From: Pycnopodia helianthoides | Taxonomy: Eukaryota; Echinodermata; Asteroidea; Forcipulatida; Asteriidae | Reading direction: 5' to 3' | NCBI GenBank assembly: GCA_032158295.1 | Contig: CM063253.1 | Span: 9,207,001 to 9,271,000 of the forward strand | Length of the DNA stretch: 64,000 bases | Part shown: piece by piece, positions 50,201 to 61,700 of the stretch | How positions within the stretch are numbered: the first letter of the stretch is position 1 | Layout of the letters: every line of letters begins with the position of its first letter | The notes under the pieces: model-generated | The model's database searches: none | What the model saw: the letters and a program-made list of their open reading frames with translations, nothing else | Told to the model about the DNA's origin: nothing | Made by a program: the position numbers and the translations under genes

Positions 50201-52802
50201 GTAACAATTGTGAATGATAATATTCATCGTACAAGAGGAACCTGACCTTTTCTCAATCAAGATGGCCGCACCATGATATTTTTCACTTATTCACTTTCTG
50301 AAGAAATCCCCTCATTGTCGGACCAAGTTGAACATAGAAAAACCTTTGTTGAAGCTTGTAAAAGTCCCCACAACGATGTGCGTGCCTAGCCACTCATACA
50401 AACAGATAAATAAACGTTGAATTTTACTGGGTAACTTTCAGTTTGATCAAACATTTTTAATTCTCCATTGACAAAACAAAACTTTGAATGCAAAATTAAC
50501 CATATTAACAATTTCCTATATTTTAACATTGTTGAAAGTGACCAGGAATAATATAAATTTTAACCATGCGAAGAAACGCCAGTTCTGGAAGAGTTTCACT
50601 ACATCATTGATGATAAAATACATCTTTAAAAAAATCTATAATCTCACTTGAGCTTGTCGAAACTATACTGGTCACAAGAAGGCCACAGAAGGATAATGGT
50701 TGTGATGTCTGTGGTAACACTAAGTCATTCTGTACAACTCCAATGGGAAGTCTGGGAAAACTGGTTATTGATGGAATTTTTGCTAGTGAAACAAAAAACG
50801 ATGGTAACAAGACAATTGGCATGCTATTTCGCTAGGTGTAGTTAGGGAGCTTTGAATTTAATTGATTAAAAACAGAAACAATTAGCGGAGTACTGACTGT
50901 TTAACTAAAAACGGACACTTGATCAGTGTTAAGAAGTTTTGATTCCTGTTTCTCCTGTGCAGGCATACAGCCCATTGGGCAAAGGGAAAGTCCTGGATCA
51001 TCCACTGATTGCCAAGATGGCGGAAAAGTATAAGAGGAAATGCAGTCAAATTGCGACTCGCTGGGTTTTACAGGTAAGATCTCCATGGTCACATTTTATG
51101 GCACTGCTATAAAACGCTTTCGGTCGCAGAAAAACCCAAAGTGTCGATTTCTGCATCCTGTCTTTGTTTTGTATCCCTCTCAAAGTGCTGCAATATACGT
51201 TAATAATACTAATTATAATAATAATAATAATATAGAGTTCGTATATAGTGCATTATGACACCCTTAGGGGCATTTCAAAGCACTCATTGTTTGTTTTTCA
51301 ACAGGATATATGTTTTGAATTATGGGAAGCATCTATGTAGCACCTTCTAATGGTTTACAAGGTGCTGCAGCGCACGCGGCAGCCACTGCCAGAAACACCG
51401 GTAAATTCTGCGCTTACGGCTCGTATAATCTTGCAGGGTAATTAGCGCCATTATTTTGGGCCCATCTGTTCTCCTGTAGGACTTTTACCGTTATGTTGAT
51501 TGTTTTTTTTTTTTTTTAGATAATTGCCCAAGCATGTGAGCGCCCTCTGCTGACTGACATTCGCTAATAATATGAAGTGACGAGAAGAGTCCTGGAATTG
51601 AGACTAAGCAATGATGTTTTTGTTTTTTTAATGTTTCAAATTTCCGTTTATATTCTAGCACGGCATTGCAACGATACCTAAATCCACAAAATGTAGCCGA
51701 GTCGAAGAAAACTGCAAGGTACGTATTCGTGTGTACAACTCGTAGTCTTCAATTTTATTTTCATGGCAGTTTTTTTTTTTTTTTTTGCATACCGTACACT
51801 TAAATCAATTAGTGCTTCAGAAGGCATAGGATACTGTGGCAGAGTGTATTACCGTCTGTAAAACAATCTCCCACCGATGAAGGTATTGCAGGATTTGAAG
51901 GTGTACATTTATTCATGGGCCAACATTGTATTAGGGGTACATACCTTATCACCTTGTTTACAAAAAGGAGTTATCTTGTGCATTTCTAATGCATTTTTGG
52001 GCAGGTACGATACAAGTATAGACCTTTCCATTGTTGATCAATAAACTGCGCTGCTTGGCATGGACGGCCGAGTGTTAGCAATACTGTCAGTCATGTTGAC
52101 ATAATGCTGTGATCAAATTCAACGTTTCTGCAAACTTTCAATTAAAAACAAGTACATCCTATCATTGGTTGCTTTTTTCCCAACAAATTCAACAGCATTT
52201 TTTAGTGTAACACTGTTACCAAATATGGTTATCTGTTTTTGCTTTGCATTTATGGCTTTTCCATAATTTTCCAACCTTGGTTGGCAAAATGTTGTGCTGT
52301 GACTTTGCAATGGAAAGGTCTAAAGCCCCCAGTGAGTATAATTTGGATTTACGCCATTAGAGAATTATGTTTGATGAATCCCTTTGACCCTTGACCTTTA
52401 TATTGTAGTTGTTGTATTGTAACTTACAGTGAGTGACTGTGATGCGCTTTTATTGTGTACAGAAACGTTATTATGAGAAATAGAACAAAGTGTCAGTTGT
52501 CAAAAGAACAAAATCTACACAGCAAAGTAGATAATATGTACACATGATGGTGTTACCGTAAAGTGAATTATACATTTATACCTCACCTTGCAACGCCTCA
52601 AAACCCACATACAAACAGACTGTTAAAAACAATACAATGTTATAATCGAGTTCAACTAGTGCAAGTGATTGTGTTGGGGTTTTTTTCGCAGGTGTTTGAC
52701 TTCACGCTATCGGATGAGGACATGCAAACTCTGGATCAGATACACAAAACAGATTATCAGCGTGTTGTAATTCCATCCCCAGGGCGATTCAATCTGCCGT
52801 AA
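44208..52802 (+). CDS. Aldo-keto reductase, complete, 8 exons, 284 aa
   Basis: Exons: 44208-44268, 46374-46622, 46847-46945, 48323-48414, 48980-49051, 50963-51073, 51659-51718 and 52692-52802 (TAA). All junctions are GT-AG and keep phase (1,1,1,0,0,0,0), summing to 855 nt. The start is ATG 44208, followed by LCNGVKIPTLGIG, the family's first beta hairpin and strand. The catalytic tetrad is intact: D46 and Y51 in HVDTARTYN, K76 in ITSKVW and H109 in LLHWP. GVSNF (exon 4) and IPKST (exon 7) are the usual substrate and NADPH-binding motifs. Family members reduce aldehydes and ketones with NADPH in the cytosol. At 284 residues it is near the small, bacterial-like end of the family (YtbE/glyoxal reductase type) rather than the 315-325 residues of vertebrate aldose reductase; the exact substrate cannot be read. 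Poly(A) signals AATAAA lie at 52818 and 52848. Confidence 0.95.
44444..44830. mobile_element. MITE family E, interrupted by a second MITE
   Basis: Family E runs from CCATGAAATATGCTAATAAC; it matches the uninterrupted copy at 58246-58455 (inverted ends ATGAAATATGC / GCATATTTCAT). It is split at about 44488-44652 by family F (TTGGCCGCCATCTTTGATGA ... CATCAAAGATGGTGGTCAAT). Confidence 0.75.
44966..46065. repeat. 42-bp minisatellite, about 26 copies
   Basis: The unit reads GGTATAGACTTGACTCAGGG + CGGATCCTGTGCTTTTTGTCTA with 39-, 42- and 45-bp length forms. Because most changes are multiples of three, long open frames exist in several frames on both strands (up to 461 codons), which I read as artefact. 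It lies in intron 1 of the aldo-keto reductase gene. Confidence 0.95.
47455..47760 (+). mobile_element. LINE reverse-transcriptase C-terminal fragment
   Basis: An open stretch in an aldo-keto reductase intron reads ...SRVTKRNVRAATVTQF then FILRTASLWNSLPG and, after a frame change, LFKKLS. The pattern (R-T-x-x-x-W-N-S-L-P about 60 residues before the end) is the usual tail of CR1/Jockey-type LINE ORF2. It is a short, dead 3' piece. Confidence 0.6.
48545..48630. repeat. Short tandem repeat (AAGGAACCGCATTTCGGGGG)
   Basis: Three imperfect copies of a ~25-35 bp unit in an aldo-keto reductase intron. Confidence 0.6.
49108..49620. mobile_element. ~510-bp MITE (AGACCGTATG / ATAAGGTCT region)
   Basis: Ends carry inverted GACGTCAT...GGGCGCC and GGGCGCC...TGACGTCA with a CCTCTAG / GACCTCTAG inner match. 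The inside (49308-49540) is shared with 36500-36735. It lies in an aldo-keto reductase intron; a short relative is at 58549-58690. Confidence 0.7.
52019..52322. mobile_element. 304-bp MITE with 15-bp inverted ends (TAGACCTTTCCATTG)
   Basis: Perfect inverted ends TAGACCTTTCCATTG and CAATGGAAAGGTCTA, both beginning with TA, in the last aldo-keto reductase intron. Confidence 0.8.
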
Positions 52803-52859
52803 TTTCAAGCAACAAATAATAAACTATTATAGATTGACAGGAATGATAATAAAACACGG

Positions 52860-55500
52860 CGTTATCATCCACTGTTGATGAAAGAAGGGACGTTTTCAAT
52901 ACAGGGCGCCACCAAGAGTTCTTCGAAGAAAGGGTAGTGGGCGTGCAATGATTGCGTTGCATGGTGAAATTTGAGTTTCGTGTTGTGACCGTAGAAGAAG
53001 AAGAATTGAAACCTATGAATGTAGTCGTACACACGCCCACACTATATGACAACGTTCTGATTAATTCACGCTCCGGGAAGTTAGCCGGCTGGTTGCACTA
53101 TAGTTGATTTCTATTGCACTGCGTCCAAACAACTGAACCAAGAAACTTTGTTTATTGTATTCTTCCAAAGCTTGACCTTCGACCCCAGTCTATGATGTAT
53201 GATGTGGTTCGGACTGCACGTGACCTTGAATACTGTTTCCATTCGCACGCACATGTGAGTGCTGGCTGCAGAAACACACGAAAATTAAAAAAAAGATAAG
53301 TTTGACCGAGTTAAATTATGCCCGCTGTCCACACACGCGGAATTTGGATATACTATGATCAAATTTGTGGGTGAAAAATTACCTCTTTCTCTAAAACAAC
53401 ATTTCCTCAAAGGTGGTATTTTCTTACGATATTTTATAACGTCAACAACTCTCCAGTGCTCTTTACCAAGTAAGTTTTTACGGCACACGTACACCCTGCC
53501 TTTGAGTAAACAATTGTATAAAGCTAAGATGGGAGAAATTAGACCATTTTGTAATCCCCCTACGGAAAATTATTGCAGCCTGAAGGTTGTACCCAACCCA
53601 CTAGTGATACGGTGTAGTTAAACAGTTGCCCAACAAGGTAAAACGTCAATAATCATAATTACATACCGGAGAATAGTCAAACTAGTGCGAATTAAAAACG
53701 AAGTCTCTTACATCACTACTCAAGCAAAATTTGTCCATACTTCGCGAAAAATTCATTGTGTTAAAGGCTGTTCTAAAAAAATTATAATAACAAATAAGTA
53801 TTTGAAATGTTTTGGTTAAGGAACAATAAATTTTAGATTATTCTTCTTAGTTTGTACAATTGAGGTAGAAGAATTAAGGTTTGTGTGAGTATTGTTTCGG
53901 ACCTTAGCAGCGAAGACTGTAAATGGAACCATACGCCCACGCACGTTAACTTTACAATTTCTACATGCTGATCTTACCTTTGATTTTTGTTGTGCCATCG
54001 TTTTGTGGCGTGTCGTGGCCGAACGCTTACAAAGCACCGGACTCAAGCTTTGGTGTTTCTGATCAGCAGTGTGTGGGTTCGAGTCCTGATCGTGGCACTT
54101 GTTTCCTTTAGCAAGCAACTTTGCCATAATTGTTTTAGAGCCCGTATGGTTTGTAGTGCACGTAAAAGAACCCATAACACTTTCCATGGATAGGTGGGGG
54201 TTCACCCTGGGCATGGTGTTCTCGTTCACATACACCAAGCACCCTTGTTTACAGGTTTCATCAGTCTTGTGAGCTACGGTGATTAAGTTCACTTATGAGG
54301 CATCATTGGTTTCATTCACAGAAATATACAATGATAATCATTATAATGGGGAGGTAACTTAATACAAACAGTTTACTAAAGTAAACACAGTTTAGAATTT
54401 TGTTAGGGTATTCCGTAATGTATGATTTTTGTTTTACTTGATCAGGGAATTCGCTCATTTGTAAAACATGGGCTGGGGAGGATGTAAACTGTATTGGCAG
54501 AGAGGAAATAGTGGCAATACCGGTATCAAACTTCACTCAACTATAACACGCAATTTACAGTTTGTTACGTAAAATATGACGTTTAAGGCCAAGAATTAAA
54601 TTGGTGAACCAAAGATTTCCGTGCTTGAATGAATGGGGAGCCGATTTGGCATGGATGAAATCACGGGCAGATCACAAACAAACGTTACATTACAAATTGT
54701 GACGGTTACTATAAAAGAGTAATGTGTGAAGGCAGGCCATACCTGAAAAACACAGTCGGCAGTGGATGTGGCAGGTCAAATTGGCACATATAAAAAATTA
54801 TGGGCGTTATGGTACCCTATTAAAATATACATTATTATTATTATACGTTACATTAAATTTGTGAGGTAACTTACTTGGCGACAACTTACAACTTCTTACT
54901 TTAATTACGTAATGTATGACGTATAAAGGCAAGCCATTGATTTCAATCAAAGGCCGACTGTTATCACGGGAGTTTTCTTAACAAACGTTAGCATTATATA
55001 CAAAACGTATAACAGCTTTCCCGGTCATTTGCGGCCACCCCCGCCCCCCCCCCCCCCACACACACACACTGTCTATTCCACATTGCATTCGTATAAATAG
55101 TGATTTTTGCCCCACAAGTTGAAACTGTCACTTAATTTAAATTTAAGGCATGTGAATTTCTATAGCATTATTTTGATTCAGTTAAACGTTAGGCGTTCTT
55201 TTCAGCCATACGAAGTCGGCATTTTGCAGAGAAGGCACAACTCGAGATTTCTGCAAAACGCTGTTGCGAATTTGATTGCCCTTCAAAGGGATTGTTAAAT
55301 CAAATCGGTATCGTTTTAATCGCATGACGTAAAAAAAAAGGTATGCTTACACATTAAGTAACAGTTGACACTTTACGTAACAGTGAATGACTGTTTGAGG
55401 TCCTTGCAATTTCAAGGCCCCTGGTATGTGACGTCACAAGCCGAAAACAGTGACCTCGGCGAGGTCAGTGAAGACCTATTTGGCTGAGAGACGGATTTCC
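52860..55500. other. Gene-free gap between two convergent genes, one SINE
   Basis: Separates the 3' ends of the aldo-keto reductase (plus) and the GABA-B-like receptor (minus). Apart from the SINE at 54002 and a C-run with CACACA at 55035-55070, nothing is recognised. Confidence 0.6.
54002..54290 (+). mobile_element. tRNA-derived SINE
   Basis: GTGTCGTGGCCGAACGCTTA (A box region), GGGTTCGAGTCC (B box), then the SINE body with AGCAAGCAACTTTGCCATAATTG and AAGAACCCATAACAC. Confidence 0.75.
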
Positions 55501-55640
55501 CATGACGTCATTGACCACCATCTTTGATGGAAAACAATGGAACCGTGTACGCGCTGGCGCACAACTCTCAACCAATGATAGCCTTTCACGCGTGCACGTT
55601 TCATCAAAGATGGCGGCCAATCTAAGAGGTCTATTGTTTT
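55500..55640. mobile_element. MITE family F, copy
   Basis: GACCACCATCTTTGATGGAA at the left and CATCAAAGATGGCGGCCAAT at the right are inverted relatives. Confidence 0.7.
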
Positions 55641-55758
55641 ACCTCAGTGGTGGCGGTCAATGCAAGGGCTCAGTTTGCCATAAATGACCGGGAAAACCTA
55701 TAGTGATGGAAACTAGGTGTTAATTATGTACATGAAGGACGTATTAAGGAAAACAGTT

Positions 55759-58700
55759 TCACCGATGAGCCACAAACATTGCAGCCCGTGCAGTGGACGT
55801 AGGCTGACTTGGCGTAGATACCGTCATTACAGTTGGGCCGGCACCTGACCTCTCTGGCTGAACACTTGCTTCGGCCATTGTAGTTATCTTGGATCCACCG
55901 GGGTTTCGTATTACGTCGCGTATCTAAACAATTAAAGTACATTATTGTTATCGGTTTACAATAGGAAAGAGACACATTATTTGTGTTTCACAATTCTTAG
56001 TCAATTGTGAACGTTATTATTGTTGTGTTAAATATAAGGCACAACTACAGAAACTTGGGTTGAAGGATTTGGTTTTTCAAGCTTCATTTTGGGCATTCTT
56101 GCTAAAAATCGTAACCATTATTTTGTTCTCCTTTGTTACAAAATCATCCTGCAGTATTTTGCATGCTGAACTCTAAAGGCTAGAGTTGTTTTTAAAGTTC
56201 TTATTTGTTTATTATTCATTTGTTTGTTTTTTAATGGAAAGTTGACAGCCTCAAGGCCCTTAGGGAAAAGGGAATAGGGAATAAAAGATTAAGAAACCAA
56301 AGTAGAAAGACGACTATTGTTATTGTTTTTGAATTGGGACAGGTTATAAGAGGCAAGGAAGCAGGATTTAGGTAGTGAATTCCAAAGTAAGGCAGTATGT
56401 GGGAAGAAGCTTGATGAGTACCACTGAGTACTAGCTTTAGGGATAGCTACAGAAGAAGGATGGGACAGGTTATAAGAGGCAGGGAAGCAGGATACAGGTA
56501 GTGAATTCCAAAGTAAGGCAGTATGTGGGAAGAAGCTTGATGAGTACCACTGAGTACTAGCTTTAGGGATAGCTACAGAAGAAGGATGGGACAGGTTATA
56601 AGAGGCAGGGAAGCAGGATACAGGTAGTGAATTCCAAAGTAAGGCAGTATGTGGGAAGAAGCTTGATGAGTACCACTGAGTATTAGCTTTAGGGATAGCT
56701 ACAGAAGAAGGATGGGACAGGTTATTAGAGGCAGGGAAGCAGAATAAAGATAGTGAATTCCAAAGTAAGGCAGTATGGGGAAGAAGCTTGATGAGTACCA
56801 CTGAGTATTAGCTTTAGGGATAGCTACAGATAAGGATGGGACAGTTATTAGAGCAGGAAGCAGAATAAAGATGTGAATTCCAATAAGGCATATGAGGAAG
56901 AGCTGATGAGTACCACTGAGTATTAGCTTTGGGGACAACTACAGTGTAACGATGTAAACGGGAAATTATGCCTTCTGTGGTATTCTGCTGAACTATATGC
57001 AACCTTTGGGTTCTGTAGTATTCTGCATTATAAACCTGTCACCAGAATGATCTTGTTTGGTGAGCGTTTACCTTTGGGGTGAAGATAATAAGAAGAGTTG
57101 TGGTTGTGCTGACTGTGATGCAGACTGACGTCACAAGAAAAACGGTTTCGTTTCTGAGGGGGTCCATCAGAAGGCTGAAGACCGCCCCCATGCAGGACAG
57201 GATGAATACGTTGTAGACTGACATGCCGATGTTCTTGGAGTCGTTCAGTGCCTCAATTTTCACATTCCTTGTCTCGTACGCTGATGTTAGTGAAGAGTGG
57301 AAATAAGGTGAAGAGGTTCAACAAGAAATACATCTTTTGGTTGGTAGGGAACTCACCTTCAGGTGAATCGTGGTGTTTTTTGAAAATAAGCCTTGTTATT
57401 TTGCGCTTTTAATCACACAAAAATAAAGGTAGGCATGCTGTTTTAATTTGTATTGTGGCTTGCCTTGACCGAGCAATCTGGTGAATCAGACACAAACTCT
57501 GGTTTCAGCTGCCGGTCATTGACACGTATGACTACCTTGAGGAGGGCACTCGACCATAATTGCTGCTCTTAACCCTGGTTTATAAATGGGAACCTGAGAA
57601 GGCTGAGGTGATTGTGTTGGATTAACCCATTAAAGTGCTAACATTTTAAGCGGCTTGGGGTTGGATGCTCCCCAGGGAATTGAGAAAGTTTGAGGAAATG
57701 ATCTAAGTATGCCTGATGAACAGGTCTAATAATGTTGTAACACCTTGATTAATCTACTAGAATATGAACCGTCGTACTTAATTTTGTTTTTAAGTGGAGG
57801 TCAGCACATTGTGTGTTTGTATAACCCAATTGTCATTTATTTACTTATTGTTTTGTTGCGATGTCGTCTTACATCACAAGGCCGGACGGCCACTTCAAAG
57901 TGAGGGCTACGCATATTACTGATCTGGGCCGTCAACCGAAATGTCACTAGAGGCACGTTGCCACCTACTCGTGGGACTGAGTCAGGGTAATCAAACTTAC
58001 CAAGAAAGAGTCCAAACACAAGTTGAATTCCGTTGAATATGTAAATACCAGCTAGCCACGTGATGTCTGTCACCCCAACGCGGGTACATCGTGGAACGAC
58101 TGGTATCACCAGAAGATCCTCTTCCATTTTGCCCTTCGTCAAAAAAAGAAAAAAAGAATCCGTATTTGTTGATTAATGACATTGTCGTTTCGTTGTCCTC
58201 ATTCATTCGTCTACAAGTTAGTGTGAGGTCTTATTTAAAAGACCCTTCCCATGAAATATGCTAAATACATTCACGCATGCGTACAGACACTGCTGGTTGG
58301 CAAACGCCATAGAATTGTGCACAATGCAGACGCAAAAACGCGTGTGCGTCAAGCCACCATCAGTCCCATGCAAAAAGGCGCGATGTTCACTCATTTTGCC
58401 AACCAGTAGGGAGAGTGCGCACGCGCGATGATCAATTTGCATATTTCATGGGAAGGGTCTGTTATGTTCAATCGGTATACGCGCCAGCACTGAGGACAAA
58501 CAGTAGTAACGCACACGTGTGTACGCGCCACGCACATCCGACAATGGACCTTATCAATGATCTGAATTATACTTATGGGATGACGTCATCATGCCGGCCG
58601 CACAGGGTCAGCCAATGAGCAAACCCCTCTTTTAAACTCTTAGCCGAGGGCGCCCTGCTCATTGACGTCATTATTCATAAAGTCTGCGGGAGTTTTTTTT

Positions 58701-61700
58701 TTATTTGAACCCTAATAAGGGTCGCTGTCTAAACTCCTGGCGTCATATGCATTGTATCTGCTCACAGGTAGTCTGTTGAGTGTCTTGAAGTTCGGGGAGA
58801 TGTTGGTTACGCAAGTAAATCTTGTCGAACCATCCGATAACACTCATGGACCTGTGCATGAATCCCATATTCCAAACATTTACTTAAACAAAAAATAAAC
58901 TTACCTGAGACGGATGGCTTTCCCAAACAGCTTGTAAGGGTTTTATTTCCCAAACTCCAAGATAAACGCTTTCCAAAAGAATAAACATGCTCACCATGGT
59001 GACCAACTGGTAATCTTTTACAGACTGCAAAGAAATAAAGTTGGGGAATAAAGGAACACAGTGCAAATGATTTTCTTCTTTATTTCCAAAGGGTGACTAA
59101 TTTAATGTAGAGGAAGAAGCCTTATTCTGACCTAACTACACATTGTGAACTATACTTGCCAAAACCAGGCACTTCTTTCCAGAACTCAAAATCAGGCACT
59201 TCCTTCCAAGACTCTAAATCATGCACTTCCTTCCAAAACTAAAAAAATCAGGCTTTTCCTTCCAAAACTCAATATCAGGTACTTTCTTCCAAAACTCAAT
59301 ATCAGGCACTTCCTCTCAAACCTCAAAACTGGGTTTATTTGCTTCTCAAATAGATGACAAGCAAGAGCTTTCAAATAACATCTATATTAGGGTTGTAAAT
59401 CTGTATTGTATTGTAAGTTTGTAGCTTATAGAATGTCTTAAAAAGACAACTATTAATACCATGATATTAATTTTCCTTAACTGAAGAATCATGGGTGACA
59501 ATGACAACCAAATTATGGGATATTTTGTACATGTACCTTGATTGAAGCCCTCTCCCAATAAAGGATATCGATTGTCTCTAACTTGTGAACCTGTATGTGA
59601 CTGTGGCAACTAAACTACCCTTAAGGGGATACACATGTGCCATGTTTTAAACCTTCGCCCAATCAGAGTACCTATAGTCCCTAAACGGTAAAGCTATACA
59701 GGTGAGATGTTGCAACCAAACTATCCCAATTAGGATATACCTGTACTGATTTAAACCTCCCAATTGTGGTACCAGTAGTCCCTAACAGGTAAACCTATAG
59801 GTGACAATGGCAACCAAACTATCCCAATTGGGATATACCTGTACCCTGATTTAAACCGCCCAAAGGGTTCAATAGTCCGTAACAGGTAAACCTATAGGTG
59901 ACAATTTCAACCAAACTATCCCAATTAGGTAAAACTGTACTGTATTCGAATTAAGACTACCTATATTCTCCAATCGGAGTAGACACAAGGCAGTGAAGAT
60001 CACTATCTTGCACCCCGATTCGACTATTTATTCCCCGATATTGATAGAAGGGACCCCTGATCAAGAAACCGTTGTCTAAACTGTTTACTTTTGCTCATTT
60101 ATTTTCGATGAAGCGAAAGATATTCCGATTTAGAACCTTATTGGCTCTGTTTGGGGTACCCTATAACCGTTCCCCAATGGCATCAAATGTACTGCATTTA
60201 TACATGTATTACCCTTCTTTCCAGTTTTTTGTTCATGAAGATTTTATGAACGCGCCATGTCTTGGAGAACATCGAACCAAAGCCAAGTGTGAAACCGAGT
60301 GAAAGCATCCATAGTCGAGCCTACAAACACACAAGCAATTAAACACAAACGCAATATATAAAGTGATAATTCTGGGTCATTTGATGCTCGATATGGGGCA
60401 TGGTGTACCCACTCCTTAATTGTGTCTTCGTCGTGTGCTTGGAATCTCAGGAATTCTGTAGAGGACTGTAGGGGGTCCTTTTGCATATATCGGGTATGGT
60501 ATAGTATGGGTGCATCTGGGTTACTCTTTGCCCCATATCGGGCATAGTATAGTCTGGGTGCATCGAGGGATACCCTCTGCCCCATATCGGGCATAGTATA
60601 GTCTGGGTGCATCGGGGGATACCCTCTGCCTCATATCGGGAATAGTATAGTCTGGGTGCATCGGGAGATGTCCTCTGCCCCATATCGGGCATAGTATAGT
60701 CTGGGTGCATCGAGGGATACCCTCTGCCCCATATCGGGCATAGTATAGTCTGGGTACATCGGGGGATACCCTCTGCCTCATATCGGGAATAGTATAGTCT
60801 TGGTGCATCGGGGGATACCCTCTGCCCCATATCGGGCATAGTATAGTCTGGGTGCATCGGGGGATACCCTCTGCCTCATATCGGGAATAGTATAGTCTGG
60901 GTGCATCGGGGGATGTCCTCTGCCCCATATCGGGCATAGTATAGTCTGGGTGCATCGAGGGATACCCTCTGCCCCATATCGGGCATAGTATAGTCTGGGT
61001 ACATCGGGGGATACCCTCTGCCTCATATCGGGAATAGTATAGTCTTGGTGCATCGGGGGATACCCTCTGCCCCATATCGGGCATAGTATAGTCTGGGTGC
61101 ATCGGGGGATACCCTCTGCCTCATATCGGGCATGGTATAGTCTGGGTGCATCGAGGGATACCCTCTGCCCCATATCGGGCATAGTATAGTCTGGGTGCAT
61201 CGAGGGATACCCTCTGCACCATATCGGGCATAGTATAGTCTGTGTTTGTTAGGGGATACCCTCTGCCCCATATCGGGCATAGTATAGTCTGGGTGCAAGG
61301 GGTGACCCTCTGTTCCATATCGGGCATAGTGTAGTCTGGGTGCATCAGGGTATACCCTCTGCCCCATATCGGGCATAGAATAGTCTGGGTGCAAGGGGGT
61401 GACCCTCTGTTCCATATCGGGCATAGTGTAGTCTGATTGCATCAGGGTATACCCTCTGCCCCATATCGGGTGGGTGCATCAGGTATACCTCTGCCCATAT
61501 CGGTGCTGTAAGTCTGGTGCAAGGGGGTGACCCTCTGTTCCATATCGGGCATAGTGTAGTCTGGGTGCATCAGGGTATACCCTCTGCCCCATATCGGGCA
61601 TAGTATAGTCTGGGTGCAAGGGGGTGACCCTCTGTTCCATATCGGGCATAGTGTAGTCTGAGTGCATCAGGGTATACCCTCTGCCCCATATCGGGCATGG

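Noticed and set aside
55724..55975. Cys-rich extracellular exon in the minus frame with many cysteines
   Set aside because: The phase-0 frame that follows from the previous receptor exon gives a normal GABA-B tail; the Cys-rich reading is the wrong frame.
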